Origin: a virus | Virus record (IMG/VR): IMGVR_UViG_3300009034_001422 | Span: 1 to 38,393 of that record | DNA length: 38,393 nucleotides | Strand: one strand, 5' to 3' | The notes under the pieces: model-generated | Databases searched by the model: none | What the model saw: the letters and a program-made list of their open reading frames with translations, nothing else | Told to the model about the DNA's origin: nothing | In this document: piece by piece, positions 1 to 6,175 of the stretch | How positions within the stretch are numbered: position 1 is the first letter of the stretch | Layout: every line of letters begins with the position of its first letter | Position numbers and translations under genes: made by a program

Positions 1-17
1 GAAACGCGGCACAGGGA
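1..17. repeat. Terminal direct overlap, left copy
   Basis: The first 17 bases (GAAACGCGGCACAGGGA) are identical to 38377-38393. An open reading frame continues in the same phase across the join. This is what a circular assembly cut at an arbitrary point, or a terminally redundant phage genome, looks like. The unique length would be 38376 bases. Confidence 0.93.
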
Positions 18-562
18 CACCAGCCCCTTTAGCTGACCGCCGCAAAGCCCTGCAAAACAAGCGTGGGGCCAGATTCTTAACGGTCTTAGCTGATGAAATC
101 AAGAACAAAGAAATCGCAAACCTGGTTGCAAAGGATAAAACAACACTGCTGCTGGCCCTGGCCCACGTTTTCGGGGTAAAGGATTGCTATGAACACTCGA
201 TCAATTCTTATATGGATGAAAACGGCCCGCACGGGGTCTTACAGCCGTGGCGATTTATTGACCAGCTAAGTAGACAATCACCGCGAGCTATCAAGGAGAA
301 ACTGTGGCTTAACATTCGGCCACAACTTATACACACGCTTTCTTACGCCGGCCCGATATCGCAGACACCAAAGCAGCGTGTGATGGCGGCGAAAAAGTTA
401 GCTGCTTTATTCGGCATAGACACTGATGCAATGCAAAAAGATATTATTGCCGAGATGCCCGAGCCGAAATCCTGGCAGAAATTGAACCGTAATGGCACAC
501 CACTATTAACAAAGGCCAAAAGCAAAAGAGACAAAAGCAAAAAAGGAAAAGGCAAAAAATGA
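2..562 (+). CDS. ParB-like protein, C-terminal part (continues from 37310 across the join)
   Basis: This is the C-terminal 186 residues of the ParB-like protein that starts at 37310. Codon phase is preserved across the 17-bp overlap: residues KRGTG are read at both ends. The joined protein is about 542 residues. This half has no motif I recognise. It is mostly helical-looking and ends in a strongly basic lysine-rich tail (about the last 20 residues), suggesting nucleic-acid contact. An internal ATG at 212 could be mistaken for the start, but the frame is open and coding-like all the way from position 2, so 212 is not the gene start. The stop (560-562) overlaps the ATG of the radical SAM gene at 559, giving translational coupling. 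Confidence 0.88.
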   Translation, partial: KRGTGTPAPLADRRKALQNKRGARFLTVLADEIKNKEIANLVAKDKTTLLLALAHVFGVKDCYEHSINSYMDENGPHGVLQPWRFIDQLSRQSPRAIKEKLWLNIRPQLIHTLSYAGPISQTPKQRVMAAKKLAALFGIDTDAMQKDIIAEMPEPKSWQKLNRNGTPLLTKAKSKRDKSKKGKGKK

Positions 563-1338
563 GCATCATATATAGACCGGATGGCCGGGCCCTGGAATAT
601 GCCTTTCTTGCGGCCAATCATTACGTGGGTTGCGGTCACGGCTGTTATTACTGCTATGTTCCGGCGGCAACACGAAACACGACTTTTCACACAAAGCAAT
701 CGGTCCGACCTGGAGTACTCGGAATGCTTAGAAAAGAAGCATCAAAATATAGGGACACAGATTGCAGGGTTTTACTTTGTTTCAGTTGTGACCCATATCA
801 GCCGCTCGATGTACATAGTAAAACCACCAGGGACGTTATAAAGATTCTCCAGGCGCACAATATACCGATTCAAATCTTGACCAAAGGTGGCGCTCGGGCG
901 CAACGCGATTTTGATTTATACAGGAGCTGCGATATTTTTGGTACCACTTTGACGACTCTTACTCCCAGCGAATCGCATCGCACTGAGCCTCAAGCAGCTC
1001 TGCCGGCGGACCGAATCGAAACTATAAAAGAGGCCAAGAATAAGGGTATTGAAACCTGGGTAAGCCTGGAGCCGGTTCTGGATGCAAAGCAATCCCTCCA
1101 GATAATTCGAGAGACCCACAGCTTTGTCGATCTATTTCGGATCGGCAAATTGAACCATCGCGCCAGTAATATCAATTGGCGCGCATTCGGCAAACAGGCA
1201 ATCAATTTATGCCGCGATTTCGGCACCGACTATTACATCAAAGCTGACCTGGCTACTTTTCTGGATGGGATCACTTTTCACAATACGGACAAGCGAAAAA
1301 TCGAGCGGCCAAAGGCCAGGAACGAAACTCTATTTTGA
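559..1338 (+). CDS. SplB-like radical SAM protein
   Basis: A 259-aa radical SAM protein of the spore-photoproduct-lyase-like (COG1533) type. The CX3CX2C iron-sulfur motif is visible at C25, C29 and C32. It is followed by a DPYQPLD segment and an ILTKGG...RDFDLY segment, both typical of that family. Members reductively cleave S-adenosylmethionine; the founding enzyme repairs UV thymine photoproducts, but most SplB-like proteins have no known substrate. The ATG overlaps the TGA of the ParB-like gene by two bases, so the two are probably made together. A role in DNA repair or modification is inference. No SPASM-type cysteine-rich tail is seen. A GAAAGGAG ribosome site for the next gene begins within its stop codon. 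Confidence 0.85.
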   Translation: MSIIYRPDGRALEYAFLAANHYVGCGHGCYYCYVPAATRNTTFHTKQSVRPGVLGMLRKEASKYRDTDCRVLLCFSCDPYQPLDVHSKTTRDVIKILQAHNIPIQILTKGGARAQRDFDLYRSCDIFGTTLTTLTPSESHRTEPQAALPADRIETIKEAKNKGIETWVSLEPVLDAKQSLQIIRETHSFVDLFRIGKLNHRASNINWRAFGKQAINLCRDFGTDYYIKADLATFLDGITFHNTDKRKIERPKARNETLF

Positions 1339-1353
1339 AAGGAGTCTGTAAAT

Positions 1354-1599
1354 ATGTACGAGCGCAAATATACGATTGAGGATAATCAACTTGTCAAAAA
1401 AGATAATCAGGTACCGGTACCGAACGATGAACCGGTTTTTATTTTGAGGGCAAAAGACCGCAAAGCCCTGCCGGCATTACTTGCTTATCTTATGATACTC
1501 GATAGGCTGGACCAGCGGGAAAGCGTCACTCTATGTATTAACGACTTTCGAAAATTCCAAGAAGAAAACCCCGATAAAATGCACGAACCCGAACCATAA
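1354..1599 (+). CDS. Small conserved phage protein with a PVFILRAKD segment
   Basis: An 81-aa acidic-to-neutral protein. The start is set by a strong GAAAGGAG ribosome site at 1337-1344, nine bases upstream. The central segment EPVFILRAKDRKALPALLAYL resembles a motif I associate with small phage proteins of about 70-80 residues that carry a P-V-F-x-L-R-x-x-D segment. That resemblance is from memory and was not searched. No enzymatic motif or membrane segment is visible. It sits between the radical SAM gene and the pentamer repeat region. Function unknown. Confidence 0.7.
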   Translation: MYERKYTIEDNQLVKKDNQVPVPNDEPVFILRAKDRKALPALLAYLMILDRLDQRESVTLCINDFRKFQEENPDKMHEPEP

Positions 1600-1660
1600 G
1601 AATCGAGATCCGCAAGGGGATTGTTGAATGGGGAAAAAAGAAACAATAAAAATAACGAAA

Positions 1661-1755
1661 GGTCGGGTTAGGCATGGCCAGGTAGGGTGCGGTGAGGTGG
1701 GGTGTGCTCCGGAGAGGCTAGGTGAGGTCGGCTGTGGCAAGGCAAGGTTTGGTTT
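1661..1755 (+). repeat. GGYNN pentamer array, block 1 (19 units)
   Basis: Nineteen consecutive 5-nt units in perfect register. Sixteen begin GG[T/C]; the exceptions are GCTCC, GGAGA and GCTGT. The last two bases of each unit vary widely (CG, TA, AT, CA, AG, GC, GA, GG). The block ends GGTTT GGTTT then T. The fixed GG every five bases fits the G2N3 spacing of two-tetrad G-quadruplexes. It is not a simple microsatellite because units differ while phase is held. Confidence 0.9.
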
Positions 1756-1756
1756 T

Positions 1757-1797
1757 AAGATAAAAATGCGAAAACGCAAAGGTATAAACTTCAATGA
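1757..1797 (+). repeat. AT-rich inter-array spacer, copy 1
   Basis: A 41-nt AT-rich spacer following array block 1. It matches the spacer at 1899-1939 at 36 of 41 positions; both open with AAGATAAAAATGCGAAAA and contain GGTATAAA and TTCAAT. A weaker relative of the opening (AATAAAAATAACGAAA) lies just before block 1, near 1644-1660. The region is therefore built of repeating spacer-plus-array modules. Confidence 0.85.
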
Positions 1798-1806
1798 CGC
1801 AAACTT

Positions 1807-1891
1807 GGTTTCGCGAGGCTTGGCGAGGCTGGGTAAGGTACGGCGGGCTACGGTGAGTTTTGCTTTGGTAAGGCATGGCGAGCTAAGGTTT
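1807..1891 (+). repeat. GGYNN pentamer array, block 2 (17 units, more degenerate)
   Basis: Seventeen units in 5-nt register starting GGTTT CGCGA GGCTT GGCGA and ending GGCGA GCTAA GGTTT. About five units have lost one or both of the leading Gs (CGCGA, GCTAC, GTTTT, GCTTT, GCTAA), so this block looks the most decayed. Like the others it ends in GGTTT and a T-rich run. Confidence 0.85.
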
Positions 1892-1898
1892 ATTTTCT

Positions 1899-1939
1899 AA
1901 GATAAAAATGCGAAAAAACAACGGTATAAAATTCAATAA
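1899..1939 (+). repeat. AT-rich inter-array spacer, copy 2
   Basis: The second 41-nt spacer, between blocks 2 and 3, starting 142 bases after the first copy. Its five differences from copy 1 are all point substitutions, with no length change. A conserved, fixed-length spacer argues that it is a functional part of the module rather than filler. Confidence 0.85.
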
Positions 1940-1944
1940 AGTTT

Positions 1945-2049
1945 GGCAAGGCGTGGTCCGGTCAGGTCCGGCAGGGCGAGGTCAGGTTGGGCGCGGCCGG
2001 GTTTGGTCAGGCGAGGTCCGGCAAGGCGAGCTAAGGTAAGGTTTGGTTT
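1945..2049 (+). repeat. GGYNN pentamer array, block 3 (21 units)
   Basis: Twenty-one consecutive units, twenty starting GG[T/C] and one GC (GCTAA). The trailing dinucleotides are highly variable (AA, GT, CC, CA, AG, GA, TG, GC, CG). It ends GGTAA GGTTT GGTTT plus a T run, directly before the ribosome site of the gene at 2073. This is the cleanest of the three blocks and lies closest to that gene. Confidence 0.92.
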
Positions 2050-2072
2050 TTTTTACAGAAAGGAAGTGAATC

Positions 2073-2615
2073 ATGGCAACTAAAACAGTCAAAGTAATGA
2101 TTAAACAAAAGTCAGGAATACTCATGCATAAATTCCCGTTAGTTGCAATTGAAGCGTTCGAGAAAAAAACACCTGCTGAACAAGCGGAATTAGTGGCATA
2201 TCGTGACGACGAAACAGGCCAATTATATATTCCCGGGGTTTGTGTACAGCGTGCTCTAATAAATGGAGCGGTATATAGCAAAGGTAAGGGACGTGCTTCT
2301 CTACAAAAGATAGTTGCAGCGTGTTTATTAGTATCTCCCGAACACATACTTCTGGGGACTAAAGACTATCAGATAGATTCCAGGGCAGTTGTGGTACCTG
2401 CAACCAAAGGCAGAATTCTACGATATAGACCTCGCATTGATAAATGGGAATGCAGCTTCGAAATAGAATATGAGGATACTTTGCTAACAGAAGAACAAGT
2501 AAGAAAGATTGTTGATGATACAGGACAAAGAGTTGGCCTATTAGATTTCAGGCCTGAACGCAAAGGTCCATACGGGCGATTTATGGTAACTCGGTGGTCA
2601 ACAAAAAAATCATGA
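2073..2615 (+). CDS. Conserved phage protein of unknown function, adjacent to the pentamer arrays
   Basis: A 180-aa protein preceded by AAAGGAAG. It starts with a short strand-like stretch and a GILMHK segment, has YIPGVCVQRALINGA near residues 48-65, and ends with GLLDFRPERKGPYGRFMV near residues 157-175. I recall the combination of an N-terminal L-M-H, a P-G-x-x-(L/I)-x-x-(A/M) helix and a C-terminal G-x-x-D-F-R-P...(Y/F)-G-R-F as a widespread uncharacterised phage family with a RAMP-like look; this is memory, not a search. Its base composition is lower in GC than its neighbours. Its stop overlaps the ATG of the recombinase at 2612 (ATGA), so the two are coupled. A DNA-annealing or repeat-binding role is a hypothesis based on position only. 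Confidence 0.82.
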   Translation: MATKTVKVMIKQKSGILMHKFPLVAIEAFEKKTPAEQAELVAYRDDETGQLYIPGVCVQRALINGAVYSKGKGRASLQKIVAACLLVSPEHILLGTKDYQIDSRAVVVPATKGRILRYRPRIDKWECSFEIEYEDTLLTEEQVRKIVDDTGQRVGLLDFRPERKGPYGRFMVTRWSTKKS

Positions 2616-3235
2616 GCAAAAGCAAGAAACATCGAGGTGGCTTAGCTCCGAATAAATATCTGACACAGGAGCAATGGGACCAGCTCAAGCAATATCTGCA
2701 GCGCCAGTACAAAGCAGCGCCGACACGCCTGGCAAGAAAGCGTGCGGAGACCAATAGAATGATTATCGACCTACTGGCCAACACCGGCCTTCGGGCCGGT
2801 GAGTTATGCAATCTACGATTGCGGGATTTGCCCTGCCATCACGGCAAACCGGTTATCAATATTCGCGATGGCAAGGGTCAGGTCGAGCGGTCGGTTGAAA
2901 TCTCCACAGCCTTTGCAGACCGGCTGCAGCAATTTATCAAGCGGCACCGGCCCGCAGCCAAACCGAGGAACCCATTATTTCTAAATGAGAACAGAAGGCC
3001 TCTGAGCTATAAGAGTTTATATAGCAAGCTCAAGATCATCGGCAAGGCTGCCGACCTGGGCAATCTGCATCCGCACATGCTGCGCCACACGTTCGCCACG
3101 TTGTTCTATACGGACAATAAGAATTTACTTTTACTGCAGGACCAGCTCGGGCACAGCAAGCCGGAAATCACCGCAATTTATGCCAGGACTGCGAACCCCG
3201 AACGCCGGCGATGCGTGGAGGCTTTCGACCTTTGA
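2612..3235 (+). CDS. Minimal tyrosine recombinase (catalytic domain only)
   Basis: A 207-aa XerC/D-like recombinase. All catalytic residues are visible: R61 in TGLRAGEL, K88 in RDGKG, H155-x-x-R158 in HMLRHT, H181 in LGHSK and nucleophile Y190 in AIYAR. The usual N-terminal core-binding (SAM-like) domain is missing; the catalytic domain begins almost at once. I chose the ATG at 2612, which overlaps the upstream TGA, over the in-frame GTG at 2594. The phage has a separate full-length integrase beside attP, so this enzyme probably does another job such as resolving multimers, inverting a segment or acting on the nearby repeats. Confidence 0.9.
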   Translation: MSKSKKHRGGLAPNKYLTQEQWDQLKQYLQRQYKAAPTRLARKRAETNRMIIDLLANTGLRAGELCNLRLRDLPCHHGKPVINIRDGKGQVERSVEISTAFADRLQQFIKRHRPAAKPRNPLFLNENRRPLSYKSLYSKLKIIGKAADLGNLHPHMLRHTFATLFYTDNKNLLLLQDQLGHSKPEITAIYARTANPERRRCVEAFDL

Positions 3236-3309
3236 TAGGGATAGATACTATGCAAAAGCATAACAGTGCCATAAGTGTTTAGTATTACAATAATTGCAGG
3301 GATGCAAAA

Positions 3310-3786
3310 ATGAAGGCATTTTTTAGGTGGCAAGTGCAAAAGTGGCAAGCCGCTTTTTTAGGGTGGGAACCGCAAATTGCCGGTCATGAAATTGCCGCCG
3401 TTGCCGCGCTCGCAGTTACGACCTTTGTTTTTGGGCTAATAGTGACGATACACCAATTGTGTGACACACCACAAAAACAGGAAAAACACATGGTTTTTAC
3501 TACTTATTTTGGCGCGGATGGAAGGTCTGGGCCTGGCCGCGCCACAATCGCTCACAATGGCTACGTTCGCCTATTGGGCACACAAAACCACACTGCCAGG
3601 CGGTTTAAGCGATATACGGGGCAACCAGGTATGCCCACCAGCCAATTAAGCAATGGGTCCTACCTAACGAACACAATCTATTGCGGTAATCAAGGCCAAA
3701 AAGCGACCGAATTTTTCACAGGAAAAAGCCTGTCCGGCCAGGCGGTTTTTTGGCCCGTCTTGTTACGACGGATGGGAGTTAATTAG
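3310..3786 (+). CDS. Possible membrane protein, coding uncertain
   Basis: An open frame of 158 codons. Residues about 26-49 (GHEIAAVAALAVTTFVFGLI...) would form one membrane helix. A weak GCAGGGA precedes the ATG. The part after residue 60 does not look like a conserved protein, and a hairpin followed by a T run (3728-3751) sits inside the 3' end, so the true gene may be shorter. A competing frame at 3461-3649 also has a hydrophobic start. A small phage membrane protein is plausible; I could not identify a family. Confidence 0.38.
   Translation: MKAFFRWQVQKWQAAFLGWEPQIAGHEIAAVAALAVTTFVFGLIVTIHQLCDTPQKQEKHMVFTTYFGADGRSGPGRATIAHNGYVRLLGTQNHTARRFKRYTGQPGMPTSQLSNGSYLTNTIYCGNQGQKATEFFTGKSLSGQAVFWPVLLRRMGVN
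3728..3751 (+). terminator. Possible intrinsic terminator
   Basis: GCCTG (3728-3732) pairs with CAGGC (3739-3743) around a six-base loop and is followed by GG and six Ts. The stem is short, and it lies within an open reading frame, which lowers confidence. If real, it would end transcription from the recombinase region before the YkgJ-like gene. Confidence 0.4.
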
Positions 3787-3796
3787 GATAAACAAT

Positions 3797-4135
3797 ATGC
3801 ACACGTGCCACCGCTGCGGTCTTTGTTGTTTAGATATCGGGCGGACGTTCTGGAAGGGCGGTACATACAACGCACAGCCGGCGCTCGAAATCATGGCCAA
3901 CGATGGCGTTTATGAAGATGGCAGCCTGCCCTGCGAGATGCTGCGATTCGATAACGGTCTGGCTGTGTGCCTGATTCACAAACTATTCGGCTACCACGTT
4001 AAACCGGCCGCGTGCCGACATTATCCGGAGCATGAGACATTGTGCTTTCTGGAAGAATTGGAATTAAAGCAAACAGTCGACCAGTCTATCGGTCCCGTGG
4101 ATTCCATTGGAGAAATAACTAATGACGCAATATGA
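3797..4135 (+). CDS. YkgJ-like cysteine-cluster protein
   Basis: A 112-aa protein opening with CHRCGLCC (C4, C7, C10, C11), with further cysteines in LPCEML, VCLIH, AACRHYP and TLCF. This pattern is the CxxCxxCC...C...C signature of the YkgJ/Fe-S-cluster-like family, thought to bind zinc or an iron-sulfur cluster. Function is unknown even in cellular members. The stop overlaps the start of the uL29-like gene by 14 bases, suggesting coupled translation. Confidence 0.78.
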   Translation: MHTCHRCGLCCLDIGRTFWKGGTYNAQPALEIMANDGVYEDGSLPCEMLRFDNGLAVCLIHKLFGYHVKPAACRHYPEHETLCFLEELELKQTVDQSIGPVDSIGEITNDAI

Positions 4136-4334
4136 CTCAACACTGAAATATACGCCGGAGTTCCTTCGCGGTATGACAGCCGACCAATTAGAGCTTTTTC
4201 TACTCGCAGCACGTCGGGCCGGTTTGGAACTGCGGGCTCAGAACCAATTATCAGGGGCGGTCCCGCCGGATATTCGGAAAAAGATTGGCCGCGACATAGC
4301 CAGAATATTAACGATTATCAATGAGAGAAAGTAA
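4122..4334 (+). CDS. uL29 (ribosomal protein L29)-like protein
   Basis: A 70-aa protein that aligns by eye with bacterial L29 over residues about 14-70. It has LRGMTADQLELFLLAARR in place of L29's LRxxSxEEL...LL, then LELRAQNQLSGAV matching the L29 LR-x-Q-x-x-x-G core, then GRDIARILTIINERK matching the highly conserved R-R-D-I-A-R-x-x-T-x-x-x-E-R C terminus. L29 sits at the peptide exit tunnel of the large subunit. The 13 extra N-terminal residues are not part of L29. The ATG lies inside the end of the upstream gene. Chance resemblance of a short two-helix protein is the alternative. Confidence 0.68.
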   Translation: MTQYDSTLKYTPEFLRGMTADQLELFLLAARRAGLELRAQNQLSGAVPPDIRKKIGRDIARILTIINERK

Positions 4335-4340
4335 GGTGAC

Positions 4341-4634
4341 ATGATGTTGGCATTTTTAATTCGCTGGGCGTTGGGGCAAGAGGGACGGAAAAAAGACAGA
4401 ACGCCTGGACCGCCTCCACTGTTAATCCACGATTTAGAACAGCAATTGATAGATGCGGGTGTTTTGCCTGACCACTGCACGCACATCGTTATTGATATTG
4501 CACATGGCAAACCGGTGAAAGTTTATTACGAATGCTGGGGAGGCAGCAAGCTGCTCAAAGTCGACTGGGCGAAGGGCCTGACGGATGCAATTAAAATCAA
4601 TGTCGAGGATATAAAAACCGATGAGAGCGATTAG
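4341..4634 (+). CDS. Hypothetical protein
   Basis: A 97-aa protein with AAGGTG a few bases before tandem ATGs at 4341 and 4344. The N terminus is short and hydrophobic (LAFLIRWALG) and is followed by a basic, proline-rich linker. Residues about 25-97 read as an alpha/beta unit with a VYYECWGG...KLLKVDW core. I recognise no family. It overlaps the ASCH gene by 14 bases, so it belongs to the same transcription unit. Confidence 0.6.
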   Translation: MMLAFLIRWALGQEGRKKDRTPGPPPLLIHDLEQQLIDAGVLPDHCTHIVIDIAHGKPVKVYYECWGGSKLLKVDWAKGLTDAIKINVEDIKTDESD

Positions 4635-5016
4635 TGTGAAACAACCCTGGGCATCGCTGATTGCACAGGGGACAAAAACGATAGAGACGCGGCTGTGGCA
4701 GACCCCGTATCGCGGGGACTTGCTTATCGTTTCGACAATGCAGCCAAATATTGAGGGCTTTCCGACCGGCCAGGCACTTTGCATCGTCGATTTATATCAC
4801 TGCCGGCCAATGACGGTCGACGACCAGCAGCGGGCGCAATGCGAATTGTACGATGGCGCTTGGGCGTGGGAATTAAGAAACCGTCGACCAGTTGTGCCGG
4901 TTGTTATTCGCGGACGGCAGCGCATCTACGATATTGACAGCACCGAGATCGAAGCGGATTGCGAGAATTGTAACGGCTGCCAGGCCGGCTGCAATATAGA
5001 CGGCTTATGTTTTTGA
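4621..5016 (+). CDS. ASCH-domain protein with C-terminal cysteine cluster
   Basis: A 131-aa protein beginning with the ASCH hallmark: ISVKQPWASLIAQGTKTIETR (residues 4-24) matches the K-Q-P-W-A-x-L-I...G-x-K-x-I-E-x-R pattern. ASCH folds are PUA-like RNA-binding beta barrels; some act as RNA cofactors and some as N4-acetylcytidine hydrolases. The final 25 residues hold five cysteines (CENCNGCQAGC and a later C), an addition that looks metal-binding. The start overlaps the preceding gene. The ligand is unknown; nucleic acid or modified nucleosides are the likely targets from family knowledge. Confidence 0.82.
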   Translation: MRAISVKQPWASLIAQGTKTIETRLWQTPYRGDLLIVSTMQPNIEGFPTGQALCIVDLYHCRPMTVDDQQRAQCELYDGAWAWELRNRRPVVPVVIRGRQRIYDIDSTEIEADCENCNGCQAGCNIDGLCF

Positions 5017-5030
5017 AAAGGAATTTTATT

Positions 5031-5050
5031 AACCACAGATTACACGGATT
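5031..5050. repeat. Flanking inverted repeat, left
   Basis: AACCACAGATTACACGGATT, followed by a partial second unit TACACGG. Its reverse complement matches 5600-5619 with three mismatches. Motifs of this ACCACAGATTACACRGATT type are common intergenic repeats in several environmental bacterial phyla (general recollection). Here the pair brackets the gene at 5066-5608. Confidence 0.75.
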
Positions 5051-5065
5051 ACACGGAGAAAAAAA

Positions 5066-5608
5066 ATGCTAACAAAAGAAATGCTCGATGATGAATGGGA
5101 AGTTGCAATCAAATATGGAGCTATTTATGCGGTAACACAAGGGAATTACTATTGCCCATCAGCTTATAAAAAGAACGGAACGTTGAAAAAAAATGCAGAA
5201 CGTGCGCATAGAGTTTTATTTCGGGTGCTCCCGAATCCACCATTATCAACATCAGAAGAAGCAATTGACCGAGCAAACCAAATTTGCTTACATCACAATC
5301 TGTTGGTCAACCATGACAATCCTAAAAGGCAGAAAGAAATCATCACGGAAGTTATCGAATCGACAATGAGTAAGATTTTCGGCTATGACATTTCATTTGG
5401 AAATGCAAAGAGAATGAGACCATTGCCACACTCTAAACTTTGTTTAAGTAACCGAGCGAGAAAAGCATTGTTACTTCTGGATATTGAAACAATACATGAA
5501 TTGAAATCATTAGATTTACGACGATTGCGAGCACTAAAGAACTGTGGCGAAACTACTGTGCGTGAACTTAAAAGGAAACAGGATGATGTTATTGAAAATA
5601 ATCTGTGA
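5066..5608 (+). CDS. Protein with RNA polymerase alpha-CTD-like C terminus
   Basis: A 180-aa protein. The last 55 residues (about 125-172) read LCLSNRARKALLLLDIETIHEL...LRRLRALKNCGETTVRELKRK. This follows the alpha-CTD/helix-hairpin-helix pattern L-S-x-R-x-x-x-x-L...I-x-T-x-x-E-L...L...K-N-x-G-x-x-T-x-x-E-(I/L). In RNA polymerase this domain contacts UP elements and activators. The N-terminal 120 residues are not recognised. Base composition is clearly more AT-rich than the neighbours, and inverted repeats flank the gene, so it may have been acquired as a unit. A role in redirecting host transcription is inference; a generic DNA-binding HhH protein is the alternative. Confidence 0.68.
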   Translation: MLTKEMLDDEWEVAIKYGAIYAVTQGNYYCPSAYKKNGTLKKNAERAHRVLFRVLPNPPLSTSEEAIDRANQICLHHNLLVNHDNPKRQKEIITEVIESTMSKIFGYDISFGNAKRMRPLPHSKLCLSNRARKALLLLDIETIHELKSLDLRRLRALKNCGETTVRELKRKQDDVIENNL

Positions 5609-5619
5609 AATCTGCGGTT
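5600..5619. repeat. Flanking inverted repeat, right
   Basis: AATCTGTGAAATCTGCGGTT is the near reverse complement of 5031-5050, with three mismatches. It overlaps the stop codon of the alpha-CTD-like gene (TGA 5606-5608). A related fragment (AATCCGTGGAATCTGCG, about 15734-15750) occurs just past another gene's stop. Confidence 0.72.
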
Positions 5620-5641
5620 CAGAGACGAAAGGAATCTAAAA

Positions 5642-5836
5642 ATGGCAAAGGAAAAGATCACAGTAGAAACGACGTTAAAGAGCTGCAATATCAGCTCAAA
5701 GGGACAGACCATTGGATTGCCAAAAGTAAAATTGTCCCAGGCAAAGCAGGATAAGGTCATTAAGTGGGTGGAAGAAAAAAGAGCTATCAAGATCACCTTC
5801 GAGCTGGTGCAAGAGAATCTGCCGGGAATTGATTAG
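5642..5836 (+). CDS. Small hypothetical protein
   Basis: A 64-aa lysine-rich protein with AAAGGA just upstream. Sequence reads as a strand-rich start (ITVETTLKSCNIS...QTIGLPKVKL) and a short helix, then a strand (AIKITFELVQ). No family recognised. It is followed by a short G-rich direct duplication, GTCGTCAGGGGTCAGTCGTC, before the next gene. Confidence 0.55.
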   Translation: MAKEKITVETTLKSCNISSKGQTIGLPKVKLSQAKQDKVIKWVEEKRAIKITFELVQENLPGID

Positions 5837-5883
5837 GGGTTAGTCGTCAGGGGTCAGTCGTCAGAAATCAGAGGACAGATGAT

Positions 5884-6174
5884 ATGATAGAGATGCCTAT
5901 GGATTTACAAAGAGGCTTTATGATAATTGAGAAGATTGAGGAATGCTATCGAGCTGCGCATCGGCTGTTCGGTAATGAATTCACGCAGAAAACAAAAGCG
6001 ATCCGAGATGCTATGAAGGATTTGGTCAACAAAGGCGGCTGCAGTACGGTAAGTGCCGGCCTGCATCTTCTGGAATTTCTAAAAGATAAAAAGGGATACG
6101 TTGATGGGATGGAAGTCATGCTGGTCTGTGCGGTAACATACGATATGTGCAAAAAGAACGGGGAGATTCCGTAA
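5884..6174 (+). CDS. Small helical hypothetical protein
   Basis: A 96-aa protein, largely alpha-helical by composition, with four cysteines and no recognised motif. The ATG at 5884 follows GAGGACAGATGAT; ATGs at 5893 and 5896 are alternatives. Its stop is followed within two bases by the ATG of the 34-aa membrane protein, so it belongs to the same operon. Confidence 0.55.
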   Translation: MIEMPMDLQRGFMIIEKIEECYRAAHRLFGNEFTQKTKAIRDAMKDLVNKGGCSTVSAGLHLLEFLKDKKGYVDGMEVMLVCAVTYDMCKKNGEIP

Positions 6175-6175
6175 T

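Noticed and set aside
1628-1900. 90-codon frame through the pentamer arrays, with an RBS-like AAGGGGA upstream
   Set aside because: Its composition (Arg, Gly, Val, Leu) is dictated by the 5-nt repeat, it crosses a conserved non-coding spacer, and it ends inside the second spacer. The DNA repeat explains it better than a protein does.
1661-2049. CRISPR array
   Set aside because: The periodic unit is five bases, there are no 20-40 nt repeats with unique spacers, and no cas genes are nearby.
3461-3649. 62-codon frame with a hydrophobic start
   Set aside because: It overlaps a longer frame, starts at GTG without a ribosome site and matches nothing recognised. Neither frame is secure here.
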